Assembly: GCA_933207985.1 (NCBI GenBank)
Contig: OW240924.1
Location: 72,641,236-72,705,235, forward strand
Reading direction: 5' to 3'
Length of the DNA stretch: 64,000 bases
Source: Pelobates cultripes
Taxonomy: Eukaryota; Chordata; Amphibia; Anura; Pelobatidae
The position numbers and the translations under genes were made by a program. This document shows, one piece after another, positions 1 to 19,000 of this stretch; the first letter of the stretch is position 1, and every line of letters starts with the position of its first letter. The notes beneath the pieces are model-generated. The model had not been told where the DNA came from, did no database searches, and saw nothing but the letters and a program-made list of their open reading frames with translations.

Positions 1-7862
<7,862 letters not shown>

Positions 7863-8540
7863 CCCTTCATAAGTCCCCTCCATGTCACTGCAGTGCTCAT
7901 TGTGCATCTTTCGCTGTATGCAAAATGGTTTCAGCTTTTCACACTTTGTGTCTTTCTTAGTTCACCAATTGATCACTTCTTGTGTTTTGGTTTATTACCT
8001 TACACCCCCCACCTTTACCCCAGTGCCGAAAACCATTTCCTCTTGAGCGCTGGTAGGGTAAATACCTGTTCAGAGTCTGTCCTAAAAAAAAACCCAACAG
8101 TTTACAAATACATTTTTACTAAAGACGTTTAAAATGCATATTTTATTATGGAATAAAATGTTATGGAATGTATTTTTTTGCCAAAACATACATTTAATAA
8201 ATCTTCCGTTGTGTCAGATATGAGAAATGTAATGTTCCATCTCTCTATTTTTATTTTGCTTTTTGGTACCATGTTTTCAAAAGACAAGAACTCTCTTTCG
8301 TATAACTTGCTTGCCCTGCTTTTTTCCCCTATTCTCCAGAAAAGCCGTTACGTTCTTATAGAAGTCCTATTTACCTATTGAGTTACAAGTGTGCTCCTTT
8401 GGCACACTTTAAGATCCAGAAAGAGATCCGTTTAAAAAAAAAAACAAAAAAAAAAGTTTTGTTTTTCAATAAAATAAAAACCACGTAATTGCAGACTCCC
8501 CCCACCCAGTATTTAATTTAAAATAAAGCATTGCTTTGTC
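7863..8540 (+). other. ACTN1: ACTN1 3' UTR with candidate polyadenylation signals
   Basis: Sequence after the stop codon is AT-rich and non-coding. AATAAA hexamers occur at 8152-8157, 8468-8473 and 8522-8527. Any of these could end the message. The last is followed by a T-rich stretch; the actual cleavage site cannot be decided from sequence. Confidence 0.6.
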
Positions 8541-9185
8541 CTGCCCATCAACTTATTTTTAATTTTGCTGAAATGATTGGGAAATACAATGCTTAAATAA
8601 TATGCTCTCAATATTGCTTGTCACAGACCTTTATTAAAATACTTTTAAATTTTAACCATTTGTTATTGGTTACTCTTTAATTTTTATCTGTAAAATATCA
8701 GTTCATTAAAACCTCACAGAAAGAAACCCAACAATTTAAAGGGATACTAAGAATATCAAAAAATGTTTTCCAATAAAAAAATAAATATGCATATGTTTTT
8801 TTGATTTTCTTTCAGCTCATCAATTTTAACAAAATATATACAACATGTGTTGTTCCTTACTTGCAGGCATCTTATGGGATATTTCCCATAGTATTACAGT
8901 TTCGGGTTGCACGGGTGTCAATGTTGAGCCTACTGTTTCAAGTGGACAGATAGTACCCTTGTAAATGTGTGTTTTGCATTGTGAATTAGCAGTTCTAAAA
9001 AAAATCTTTATGTAAATCCATACGTGCACACCAGGAATTTTTTTTTAAATAAGAGATTGGGTCACAGGACAGTTTGTCCACAATAAATCTTAGCCTTATT
9101 TTTATTTGTCGTATGCTGCTTTTTGGTATGCAGGTTGGGCTTTAGTATGGTATACACCTTTTTTGATATTTTAAGAGCTTAGTTT
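8541..9185. other. Intergenic, AT-rich
   Basis: AT-rich sequence with a TTAAAGGGAT MITE end near 8737. No gene is seen. Confidence 0.5.
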
Positions 9186-9479
9186 AGTAATAACCGCACC
9201 AGCGCTCAAAACTAGCACCCGCCCACTGGCAACTGTCGAGTAAAATTCAGCCCTGGTGAATGTGCCATGGACACTCCAGGCTTGCAGCCCAGGGGTGAGT
9301 AACTTTTAGACCTGGATAACAAGGTTGGGTTTGAAAGTTCGAGCCATGAGGGGCATGTCCTGGACCTTGCCGTGAGCAGACGCATGTAGTGAGAGCTCCG
9401 CACAGCTAAGGCCCATATCTCAGCAATTGGAACCCAAACAAATAAGAATAAATCTCACCCGAACATCACAGGGCATAAT

Positions 9480-10379
9480 ATGTCACAGCCCAAATCCAAA
9501 AGAATCACAGAGAGACAGGAGAAAGCGCAGTTCTTCGCACCACGAGCGGGACAAGCAAAAACTCCGGTCTCCTCTGAGATGGCACAAGATGGCGCCGAGG
9601 AGGAACTGGAAAGCTCGCAGGCATCTCCTAATCCGGAATCCCCACTGACCCAAAGCATGCTGCAAACTATGCTTGACGGCATGTCTGAAAAGATCCTGCT
9701 CTCCATTCAGTCATCCCTGGGGGAGCTGAGAAAGGATCCCACGTGGAAACGAAGTTGGCGGACTTCGAGGAAGCCCACAACACACTGGCTACCCAGATGG
9801 AGGACCTCTTGTCCCGGATGGAGGGCTACGACCTAGAGCTAGCTGACATGGAGAACAGGGGCCGTCAGAACAACCTCCGGCTCCGGGGGATAGCAGAAAC
9901 AGTAAACATGGCTGATATCGCTATGTACATGACGGATCTGTTCCATGCCATTGCACTCGAGATCCCAAGAGACCTATTGCTGCTGGACCGCATGCACAGA
10001 GCTGCCAGAAACACCAAGGGACGTGCTGCTTCGCCTCCACTACTACCACGCCAAGGAGGAAATACTCAAACGAAGCCGTTCCCGCAAAGATTGGCCAGAG
10101 AGATTCCAAACTGTATCCGTGTACGCAGACCTGTCCGCATATACCCTGAAATACCGCAGAGCCTTCCAGCCAGTCACGGAGCGCCTGAGAGCACACCGCA
10201 TCATCTATCGCTGGGGATTTCCAGTGAAGCTCCTCGTGCAACGCGACGGGAAAACCACCGTTATACTCCCTCCGGAAGATGGCCACCGCATCTTGAGCCA
10301 ATGGGGACTTGAGCCACTGAGACCTCCAGGGAACTTGCCAAGATTCTCCCCGGAATGGAAAAAGCCCAGACGGCGCTGA
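9480..10379 (+). pseudogene. L1 ORF1p remnant (RNA-binding chaperone), frameshifted
   Basis: Reads in three pieces. 9480-9740 gives an N-terminal region starting MSQPKSKRIT. 9743 to about 10010 gives a coiled-coil with the L1 ORF1 RRM signature RQNNLRLRGIAE. About 10000-10379 gives the C-terminal domain (YYHAKEEILKRSR, KYRRAFQPVTERLRAHRI, YRWGFPVKLLV), ending in TGA. The order coiled-coil, RRM, CTD is that of L1 ORF1p, which coats LINE RNA as a trimer. Two frame changes are required, so it is broken. Confidence 0.82.
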
Positions 10380-11339
10380 TAGCACTCAGAAGACGTCAGA
10401 GACGGTTACCCCCAGCTGCCGTGAGCCACAGCAAGTATAAGTGTCCCTAGGAAAAACAAAAAAAAGGGGGCTATTTGGTCACACCCGACTGCCTTAGCGT
10501 TGCTGACCCGCTGGGGCATCCCTCGGGTTAGCGGGCATGGCAAGTCCACACGCATCACCCTTGCCACTCAGCTAAGACCACACACTGAGAGGGTAGGTGG
10601 GAAAGCCACAGGGGGAATACATTGAGGTTTATGTGTGTGTTCACCACTGTAGCGGAACATACCTTGGAGTTAAAAAAAATAAAAAATAAAATATATTACA
10701 CACTGTGACCTACTGATTCCATATTTACTCATGTGGTTCACTCTGGAAGACTGCATGGTGGCTTCCCTCCCTACATAAGGGGCTGAGATATCTAGCCAGG
10801 GTGGGGGGCCCCCTGCACCCAGGGTTGCAGCTACTGGCGTTGTGGCAGTTAGAGTGTTGCCCGGGTAGGCACACAGGACCTGTAATTAATCTGGAGGCTG
10901 TTTCAGTTTCCTATCTCCCCCTGTGCACGCTAATTGCTGCCTGTCCAGATATCGGCTCTTAGAAGGGGGGCAGAATGGTCCACCCTGACTCCACTGCCAA
11001 ATGTGCAAGGGCAAATTGGGGACAGGGCGTATTCGAACGTCTAATTATATACCCAGTTACTATGCTTTGGTTTTACTGTTATAATCTCATGCTTGTTCCC
11101 AAATTGTGACACTACCCCTGAGCTCAGGTCCATCTCCCACCACAAGGACTCTCGAACGCAATCACTGCTACCCCCCTGCTGACACGGAGACACAGGTTCC
11201 TCCAACTAGATCCTTTAATATTTCTTACTCTGCAATACGTTGGGCCCTCCGAATGCGGATCCCCCCAGGACTGTAAGCCATAAACTTCCACCCCCACGAC
11301 ACTAATAACCAGCGCCTAGCCACATTCTTGGCTCTCTTG
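10380..11339. other. LINE interior without readable ORF
   Basis: Lies between the ORF1 and ORF2 remnants. It contains a G/A-rich stretch near 10456-10470 and mixed GC-rich sequence; no continuous reading frame is recognisable. Probably decayed LINE sequence, possibly joined to another insertion. Confidence 0.45.
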
Positions 11340-12306
11340 TTATATACCCCCTGGACTCTGGTTATAGTCCTTCACCCCTTCACCTGTTTCCAAGTTCTGG
11401 TACCCACGACTGGGACAGACTAAAACAAAACCTGGGCGAGAAACATATGTGGCTCCCAGCTGCCCCCATATCTTGCGTGCATGCTGTTAATCCATCCTTT
11501 GACTACAGGCCTTGGCAGAAAGGAGGCTGCGCCTCCATGGGCCAACTGTTTGGAGACAATGGAATACTGCCATTCCCAGACCTCCAACATAAATTCAAAC
11601 TACCGACGAGGGCGTTGTTATCATACCTCCAACTAAAAGCGCTCCTCACACACAACCCCCCCCTTTTTCACACTCGCCAACAAGTTACTAGCCTCTATAT
11701 ACCGAGTAGTGACAGTCCCGGCAGCACACAGCTACAAAAAAATGTATGCTCGACTGGCACAACGACTTAAACCAAACATTTGATGTCACAAGCTGGAAAA
11801 AAGCAATGTTAGCTCACAAGGGAAAGACAAGCTGTGCGTCACACCTAGAACTGATGAGAAAAATCCAGTATTGCTGGTATATGATACCGGACAGACGAGC
11901 GTGAATCTACCCGAACACTACCAGCTCCTCCTGGAGGTGTTTACAGGAAACGGGGATGATGTACCACATTTGGTGGACTTGTCCCAAGATCGAGGGATAT
12001 CGGCGTATGGTGGGAGATGTATTATCAGACGCATTGGGGATGGGCATCACACTCACACCTGATTTATGCCTCCTATTCATGCGACTGGAAAACATCTCTA
12101 AACTGGCCTCTACCCTACTTTTTCACGTCCTCACGGCTGCAAATTTGCTGATAGCCAGAGCATGGAAATCTACAGAAATACCAGGTTCTACAGCCCTTAC
12201 AACACAGATCACCCTGAACCTGGACTACGAGTCAATGGCCCATAAGCATATTAGCCCCAAAAAACATATACAGAGAGCGGGGAATCATGTGGGACACCTA
12301 CATTAA
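11340..12306 (+). pseudogene. L1 ORF2p C-terminal remnant
   Basis: Pieces in different frames match the end of L1-type ORF2: 11447-11770 contains NGILPFPDLQHKFKLPTRAL and SYLQLKALLT. 11956-12306 contains YHIWWTCPKIEGYRRMVGDV and FHVLTAANLLIARAWKSTE, the typical C-terminal H...W-x-C-P segment. The catalytic domains are absent. Confidence 0.78.
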
Positions 12307-12650
12307 AACTCCAACACACACGGAACATACCCACACCCCATGTGCACGTGACAAAGGGGGAGAGGCAGGGGAAGACGTAACCACACGGGACGCTACCTGT
12401 AGGGCTCTTATTACAAATTAAACATGATGCAAAACCACTGATACAGAGGTTCACCACCGGGGGCAAACAAGGAAGGCGGGACGGGGCGATAGATGAGTGG
12501 GGGGGGAGGGAAATCTGGGCTGGACCCAGTGCTCTCGGCCCAAGGTTCACAATGGGCAACTCCGCACACTCTGCAATGGCAATTAACAGACACTTTTTTT
12601 TTTTTTTTATAGCCTGGATTTAAAAAAATAAAAATAAATAATAGAATATT

Positions 12651-13855
12651 CACGGATATAATTTATATGTACATTAATCATCTACAATATTAAAACCTCC
12701 TGCTTAGATCTGGTAAATTTGAAATTGAACTTTTTCATGTTCCTCAAACTTTTCATGAACACATTTTGCAGTGTGGTAGGGTGCATTAACCTGCTAAAAG
12801 AAGTGAACACCATTGCCATGAAGGGGTGTACGTGGTCTGCAACAATCTCTAGGTAGGTGGTACTGTCAAAGTAACATCCACATAAATGCCATTGTCCAAG
12901 GTTTCCTAGCTAAACATTGCCTTCTTCCCATAGTGCATCCTGCTGCCATCGTTTCCCCAGGTAAAGACACACATGCATCCAGCCATCTACCTGATCTAAA
13001 CGAAAACATGATTCATCAGATCAATCAACCATCATCCATTGCTCCCTGGTCCAGTTCTTACACTCACATCCCCATTGGGTGCCCCAAGGCGCTTTCAGCA
13101 GTGGACATGGGTCATCATGGGTACTCTGAACGGTCTGCGGCCACAGAGTGTCACAGTGTCTAATGCTCTAAAGCATTTGGTACAGTTTCACAACAGATTA
13201 CTGTAGTTGGATCACAAACTGTCTTAAAAGTGTGCAGAGAGATATAATGGAACATAGAGCTTGTTGAGTTGAACACCGAATACCACATGGTTACATGCTG
13301 ACTTGTCCTCACTTTAATGTACTTATTCATCACCTTGAAAACAAAGCTTGAGACAGAGGGAGTTATGGTGCCAGAAATACAGCTTTGTATTTTTGGCACT
13401 ATAGTATCTCTTTAATATTTTTGCAGATACAAAAGTGTGATGTTTCTGCTTTAGCAGTGCTGGCTGGAAGGATCACAGGTGACAGACAAAGCCAGGTAAG
13501 CATCAAACCTATTGTCAGCTGACTAAAATAAAGCCCCACGAAACATGCATTGCCATAACCACTAAAGTGTGCGGTAGTGGTTATGGTTCTCAGAATACCC
13601 CCTTAGCCCGACAACCATATGTCAGGATGCCAGAGGTTAGGGCAGGTGTTCTATCAAATTTACTGACTCTGTGAAATTGTCCTACCGGTACCGGGACATG
13701 ACCTGGTGTTCCAGCTGACCCACGCTGTGCTCACAGTGCAGTGCTCCCCTACTCCCCCATTATAAAAATAATACAAATTCCTGCATGCTGGTTCCCTTCT
13801 CATTCACAGCACTAGTGCAGGTATGGCATATCTGGAGGCTAAGGGAAACTGGTTA
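12651..13855. other. Intergenic, with a MITE end
   Basis: No gene is seen. A T2-type MITE end (GGCACTATAGTATCTCTTTAA) is readable at 13394-13414; its other end is not identified. Confidence 0.5.
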
Positions 13856-13859
13856 TTCT

Positions 13860-14670
13860 GTGCATGGTTGTAAATTGTGTGTATGTGTATATATTAAGTG
13901 TGACTTTATGTAAAGTGATGTGACTTTCTGTTTGAGTAAAAGTGTGTGCATTAGTAAGAGTATGTAAGTGACCGTGTATGTTAGTGAGAGTGTGTAAGTT
14001 ACATTGTGTATGTTAGTAAGAGTGTGTGTTCGTGAGTGTGCAAGTGACACAGTCTGTCTGTGAGTGTGTTGAGTGTTCAAGTGACATGGTCTATGTCAGT
14101 CAGAGTGTGCAAGTGACAGTGTGTGTGTTAGAGAGACCGTGTAAGTGACGCTGTGTATGTCAGTGAGATTGTGTTAGTGATAGCGTGTAAGTGACACCGT
14201 ATGTCAGTGAGAGCGTGTAAGTGACGCTGTGTATGTCAGTGAGTGTGTATTAGTGAGAGCGTGTAAGTGATGCTGTGTATGTCAGTGAGTGTGTGTTAGT
14301 GAGAGCGTGTGACGCTGTGTATGTGTTAGTGAGAGCGTGTAAGTGACGCTGTGTATGTCAGTGAGAGTGTGTGTGTGTTAGTGAGAGCGTGTAAGTGACG
14401 CTGTGTATGTCAGTGAGTGTGTGTGTTAGTGAGAGCGTGTAAGTGACACTGTGTATGTCAGTGAGAGTGTGTGTGTGTTAGTGATAGCGTGTTAGTGATA
14501 GCGTGTAAGTGACGCTGTGTATGTCAGTGAGTGTGTGTTAGTGAGAGTGTGTAAGTGACGCTGTTTAGTCAGTGAGAGCGTGTAAGTGACGCTGTGTATG
14601 TCAGTGAGAGTGTGTGTGTGTTAGTGATAGCGTGTAAGTGACACTGTGTATGTCAGTGAGAGCGTGTTAT
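13860..14670. repeat. GT-rich minisatellite
   Basis: Tandem variants of a ~30-46 bp unit built from GTGAGAGCGTGTAAGTGACG and CTGTGTATGTCAGTGAG. Units are most uniform from 14130 to 14660 and more degenerate to the left. The purine/GT bias is on the + strand. Not coding. Confidence 0.9.
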
Positions 14671-16035
14671 AACGTGAGTGTAGAATAAACTAATAGGAAC
14701 TAGATCATACATGAGCTAACGAGTAGCCTTATGCAGATATTTTTCATCCATAAATAAATAGATTCATTCAATTAATTATGCTTTTAATCCATACTCTAAA
14801 TTGCAGTATCTTTGGAATAAATTATTTTCTGGACAAATCAGTTTGTTCAGGTGTGGATAAAAATTATTTTTAATTAAGATTCATCGATTTGTTTATAAGT
14901 AAAACATTTTTGCGCAAGTCTACTAAAGAGAGTTATGGATACTTCAGTCACCAGGCCTATATTTGCCTGCTAGACATGTCCAAAAGGCTTTAGAAAGCCT
15001 AGCTGGTCGCTAGTAGCCAGTCTATACCAAGGCCACAGTATCCTACCAATGCTGCTTAAAACCTATAAAAGGTAGCGATCTAATTATACCTCAGCTGTAT
15101 AATCCTTTAGAGTGTAAGCTCATGGACTATCTACCTATGCACTTTGTATAAAAGAGCTTAAATGGCAAGATTTCATCTTACGGGCAGGGCCCTCTCTACC
15201 TTTTGTATTTGTGTGTGTATATTGTATGTTCTCCACTAATTGTACAGCGCTGCGGAATCTGTTGGCGCTTTATAAATACCAGCAATAATAATTATAATAA
15301 TAACCTACCACACCGCTACACTAGACCAAAATCAAAGCTACCACTACAGAGATCCCAATTGTCCTGTACGTCTGGCACAGCTGAGAGGCTGGCTGTCAGA
15401 CTGGTGTGCTTGAAGCCAGGCTGATACGGTTCTTTAATGAGCAGGTATGGCCATTATGGTTTCACAAGTTGCATCACTGGCAATGCCCCCTTAAAGGTCT
15501 GCCCACTGTCCTGATTTCATGCCTCCTAATGCAGAGAGGTATGACACTATAAAGAGTAAATAGTGAAACTGTGAAAACGTGTCCTAACACATTTTCAGTG
15601 CTATTAGATGCACCTTTGTCAGGGACGCATTAACAATTGAGTTCAGTAAATGTAGGCCTGCTGGTATCCACAGCACTATTTAGCATTGTTTATGGCTCTT
15701 TATACAAGGAATGAGGTGTTTAGTGTTCACCAATGCTAGATGAACACTAAGCTCATGGGTATAGTATTTCTGTTTCTTTTGTATCAGTATGCGTTCATTA
15801 TTTGTCTGTATACAATCTGTTGTAAAGCGCTACTGAATATGTTGTTACCGGTTAAGTACTAAACAATAATAATTTACTGAATATTATTGCTGTGGAGCTT
15901 TGGTATATACTTAGACTCAGCCAGAATATTGAGCTCCTACAAAAGATGGCCATTATGATAGGGGGGAAAAAAGGAACAGAGGGATTTGGGTTCAGAATGG
16001 GGACTGCCCCACCTAAATAGGGACACTTGGTAGGT
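14671..16035. other. Intergenic with one LINE 3' end
   Basis: AT-rich. Apart from the LINE fragment at 15100-15305, and possibly a second degraded one near 15820 (TGTAAAGCGCTACTGAATAT), nothing is recognised. Confidence 0.5.
15100..15305 (+). mobile_element. LINE 3' end (L2/CR1-like), sense
   Basis: Contains GAGTGTAAGCTCATGGAC, GGGCAGGGCCCTCTCTACC, then GCGCTGCGGAATCTGTTGGC and a tail of AATAAT repeats. This is the same 3' module that is found reversed at 6300 and 41755. Confidence 0.6.
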
Positions 16036-16039
16036 GTAA

Positions 16040-18780
16040 GCAGTGTCTAATGCTCTATTTGCTCTAAGCATTAGGTGTTTTGCCCTCTATACACTAAGCA
16101 TGAGGCATTTAGTACTCCATGCACTAAGCATGGCGTGTTTGGTGCTCCATACACAAAGCATGACGTGTTTAGCGCTCTATGCACTAAGCATGAGGTGTTT
16201 AGTACTCTACACAAGAGTTTAGAACTCTATATATTTGGTTAAAGATGTTTATCACTCTGTACAGAAAGCATGGGGTGTTTAGTACTCTATATACTTTGCT
16301 AGAGCTGTTTAGTGCTCTATGCAGGAAGCAAGAGGTGTTTAGTACTCTATACAGAAAGCATGGGGTGTTTAGTACTCTACACAAGAGTTTAGAACTCTAT
16401 ATATTTGGCTAAAGATGTTTATCACTCTGTACAGAAAGCATGGGATGTTTAGTACTCTATATACTTGGCTAGAGCTGTTTAGTACTCTGTACAGAAAGCA
16501 TGAGGTGTTTAGTACTCTATACAGAAAGCATGAGGTGTTTAGTACTCTATATACTTGGCTAGAGCTGTTTAGCACACTATACAGAAAGCATGAGGTGTTT
16601 AGTGCTCAATACAGAAAGCATGAGGTGTTTAGTGTTCTATACACTTGGCCAGAGCTGTTTAGTACTCTATATACTTGGATAGAGTTGTCTATTGCTTTAT
16701 ACAGAAAGCATGAGATGTTAAGTACTCTATATACTTGGCTAGAGCTGTTTAGTACTCTATACAGAAAGCATGAGGTGTTTAGTACTCTATATACTTGGCT
16801 TGAGCTGTTTAGTACTCTATATACTTGGATAGAGTTGTCTATTGCTTTATACAGAAAGCATGAGATGTTAAGTACTCTATATACTTGGCTAGAGCTGTTT
16901 AGTACTCTATATACTTGGATAGAGTTGTCTATTGCTTTATACAGAAAGCATGAGATGTTAAGTACTCTATATACTTGGCTAGAGCTGTTTAGTACTCTAT
17001 ATACTTGGATAGAGTTGTCTATTGCTTTATACAGAAAGCATGAGATGTTAAGTACTCTATATACTTGGCTAGAGCTGTTTAGTACTCTATACAGAAAGCA
17101 TGAGGTGTTTAGTACTCTATATACTTGGCTTGAGCTGTTTAGTACTCTGTACTGAAAGCATGAGGCATTTAGTGCTCTATACACTTGGCTAGAGCGGTTT
17201 ATTGCTTGAGCTGTTTAGTACTCTATACAGAAAGCATGAGGTGTTTAGTACTCTATACAGAAAGCATGGTGTGTGTAGTACTCTATATACTTGGATAGAG
17301 CTGTTTAGTGCTCTATACAGACAGTATGAGGTGTTTAGTGCTCTATACAGAAAGCATGGTGTGTGTGTAGTACTCTATATACTTGGATAGAGCTGTTTAG
17401 TGCTCTATGCAGACAGTATGAGGTGTTTAGTGCTCTATACAGAAAGCATGAGCTGTTTAATGCTCTATACTCTTGGCTAGAGCTGTTTAGTGCTCCATAC
17501 AGAAAGTATGAGCTGTTTATTGCTTTATACAGAAAGCATGAGATGTTTAGTACTCTATATACTTGGCTAAAGCTGTTTATTGCTTTATACAGAAAGCATG
17601 GTGTGTTTAGTACTCTATATTCTTGGATAGAGCTGTTTATTGCTTTATACAGAAAGCATGAGGTGTTTAGTGCTCTGTATACTTGGCTAGAGCTGTTTAT
17701 TGCTTTATACACTTGGCTAGAGTTGTCTTTCTTTATACAGAAAGCATGAGGTGTTTAGTACTCTATATACTTGGCTAGAGCTGTTTAGTACTCTATATAC
17801 TTGGATAGAGTTGTCTATTGCTTTATACAGAAAGCATGAGATGTTTAGTGCTCTATACAGAAAGCATGAGGTGTTTATTGCTCTGTATACTTGGCTAAAG
17901 CTGTTTATTGCTTTATACAGAAAGCATTGTGTGTTTAGTACTCTAATTGGATAGAGTTGTCTATTGCCCTATACAGAAAGCATGAGATGTTAAGTACTCT
18001 ATACACGTGGATAGAGCTGTTTAGTGCTCTACACAGAAAGTTTGAGGTGTTTAGTGCTCTACACAGAAAGTATGCAGTGTTTAGTACTCTATACAGAAAG
18101 CTTGAGGTTTTTAGTGCTCTATACACTTGGCCAGAGCTGTTTAGTACTCTATATACTTGGATAGAGTTGTCTATTGCTTTATACAGAAATCATGAGGTGT
18201 TTAGTGCTCTATTCAGAAAGCATGAGGTGTTTAGTGCTCTGTATACTTGGCTAACGCTGTTTATTGCTTTATACAGAAAGCATTGTGTGTTTAGTACTCT
18301 ATATATTTGGATAGAGATGTTTAGTGCTCTATGCAGGAAGCAAGAGGTGTTTAGTGTTCTATATACTTGGATAGAGTTGTCTTTCTTTATACAGAAAGCA
18401 TGGTGTGTTTAGTACTCTGTATTCTTGGATAGAGCTGTTTATTGCTTTATACAGAAAGCATGAGGTGTTTAGTGCTCTGTATACTTGGATAGAGTTGTTT
18501 ATTGCTTTATACAGAAAGCATGGTGTGTTTAGTACTCTATATTCTTGGCTACAGGATGTTTATCACTCTATACCAGTGATGGCTATCCTTGACACCATAA
18601 ATCTTTTTCTGGATTACATTTCCCAAGATGCTCAGCTAGCTTTTACAGTCAAGGTTAGCCATCACTACTCTGTACAGAAAGCATGAGGTGTTTAGAGCTC
18701 TATATCCTTGGCCGGAATTGTTTAGAGCTCTATATCCTTGGCAGAGGTGTTTAGAACTCTTTATTCTTGGATAGAGGGTT
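16040..18780. repeat. 30-bp minisatellite with higher-order structure, upstream of SRSF5
   Basis: About 90 units of 30 bp in two main types: A = TGTTTAGTACTCTATACAGA + AAGCATGAGG, and B = TGTTTAGTACTCTATATACT + TGGCTAGAGC. Because 30 is a multiple of three, frames stay open for hundreds of codons on both strands (a 246-codon run on +, 192 on -). These are artefacts of the period. A 90-bp three-unit higher-order repeat is iterated at about 16681 and at 16831, 16921 and 17011. The array is interrupted by a hAT MITE at 18574 and ends at the presumed SRSF5 promoter. Confidence 0.95.
18574..18667. mobile_element. hAT-type MITE inside the 30-bp minisatellite
   Basis: 94 bp with inverted ends CAGTGATGGCTA / TTAGCCATCACTA. 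It is flanked by 8-bp duplications CTCTATAC (18566-18573) and CTCTGTAC (18668-18675) with one mismatch, the target size of hAT elements. The flanks are themselves minisatellite sequence, so part of the match could be chance. Confidence 0.78.
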
Positions 18781-19000
18781 TTGGAGTTCTACACACAGAG
18801 CGCGGACACTGTTATCCACTGTTCCCAAGACCCGGATGTTAACCGCCGTTGTTCCCATGACAACAAGCCCCTCCCCCTGTGGCAGCCATCTTGTTAGAGT
18901 CACATCCGGAGCGTCCCATCCGCCATTTCATCCTGCGGAAGGAGTGGTGAGTGCTGCTCTCACGGGGTGCGGGCTCCGTTACGGCAATAGCCAGCTCTCC
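18781..19000 (+). promoter_or_regulatory. SRSF5: SRSF5 promoter / CpG-rich first-exon region
   Basis: An abrupt change from AT-rich minisatellite to CpG-containing sequence, with GCAGCCATCTTGTTAGAGTC and CCGCCATTTCATCC. The CCATCTT/CCATTT motifs resemble YY1-type initiator elements common in housekeeping promoters. The CpG-rich zone runs on to about 19170. The transcription start is not determinable. Confidence 0.6.
18800..18946 (+). other. SRSF5: SRSF5 non-coding exon 1 (predicted)
   Basis: A strong donor GGAGTG|GTGAGT ends at 18946 in the CpG-rich region. It lies 3.2 kb upstream of the exon carrying the start codon, which has a normal acceptor just before the ATG. The human gene also begins with a non-coding first exon. 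The left end is a guess. Confidence 0.55.

Larger units (their letters stand above)
9188..12650 (+). mobile_element. Decayed L1-type LINE, internally deleted
   Basis: A GC-richer block with a 5' leader (9188-9479), an ORF1 remnant (9480-10379), and only the C-terminal part of ORF2 (about 11340-12306), then A-rich sequence (12618-12645). Intact L1 ORF2 would need about 3.5-4 kb; here under 2 kb separates the ORF1 stop from the ORF2 end, so the endonuclease and most of the reverse transcriptase are missing. Frameshifts and stops interrupt both ORFs, so it is inactive. Confidence 0.82.

Noticed and set aside
9427..10385. Minus-strand open frames of 60-154 codons over the LINE
   Set aside because: Shadows of the L1 ORF1 remnant read on the + strand, which has clear family motifs.
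16415..17155. 246-codon open frame (LFSTLYTWLE / VFSTLYRKHE repeats) as a gene
   Set aside because: Follows from a 30-bp tandem repeat free of stops in several frames and on both strands; no splice sites, no homologue, and it tracks repeat boundaries exactly.
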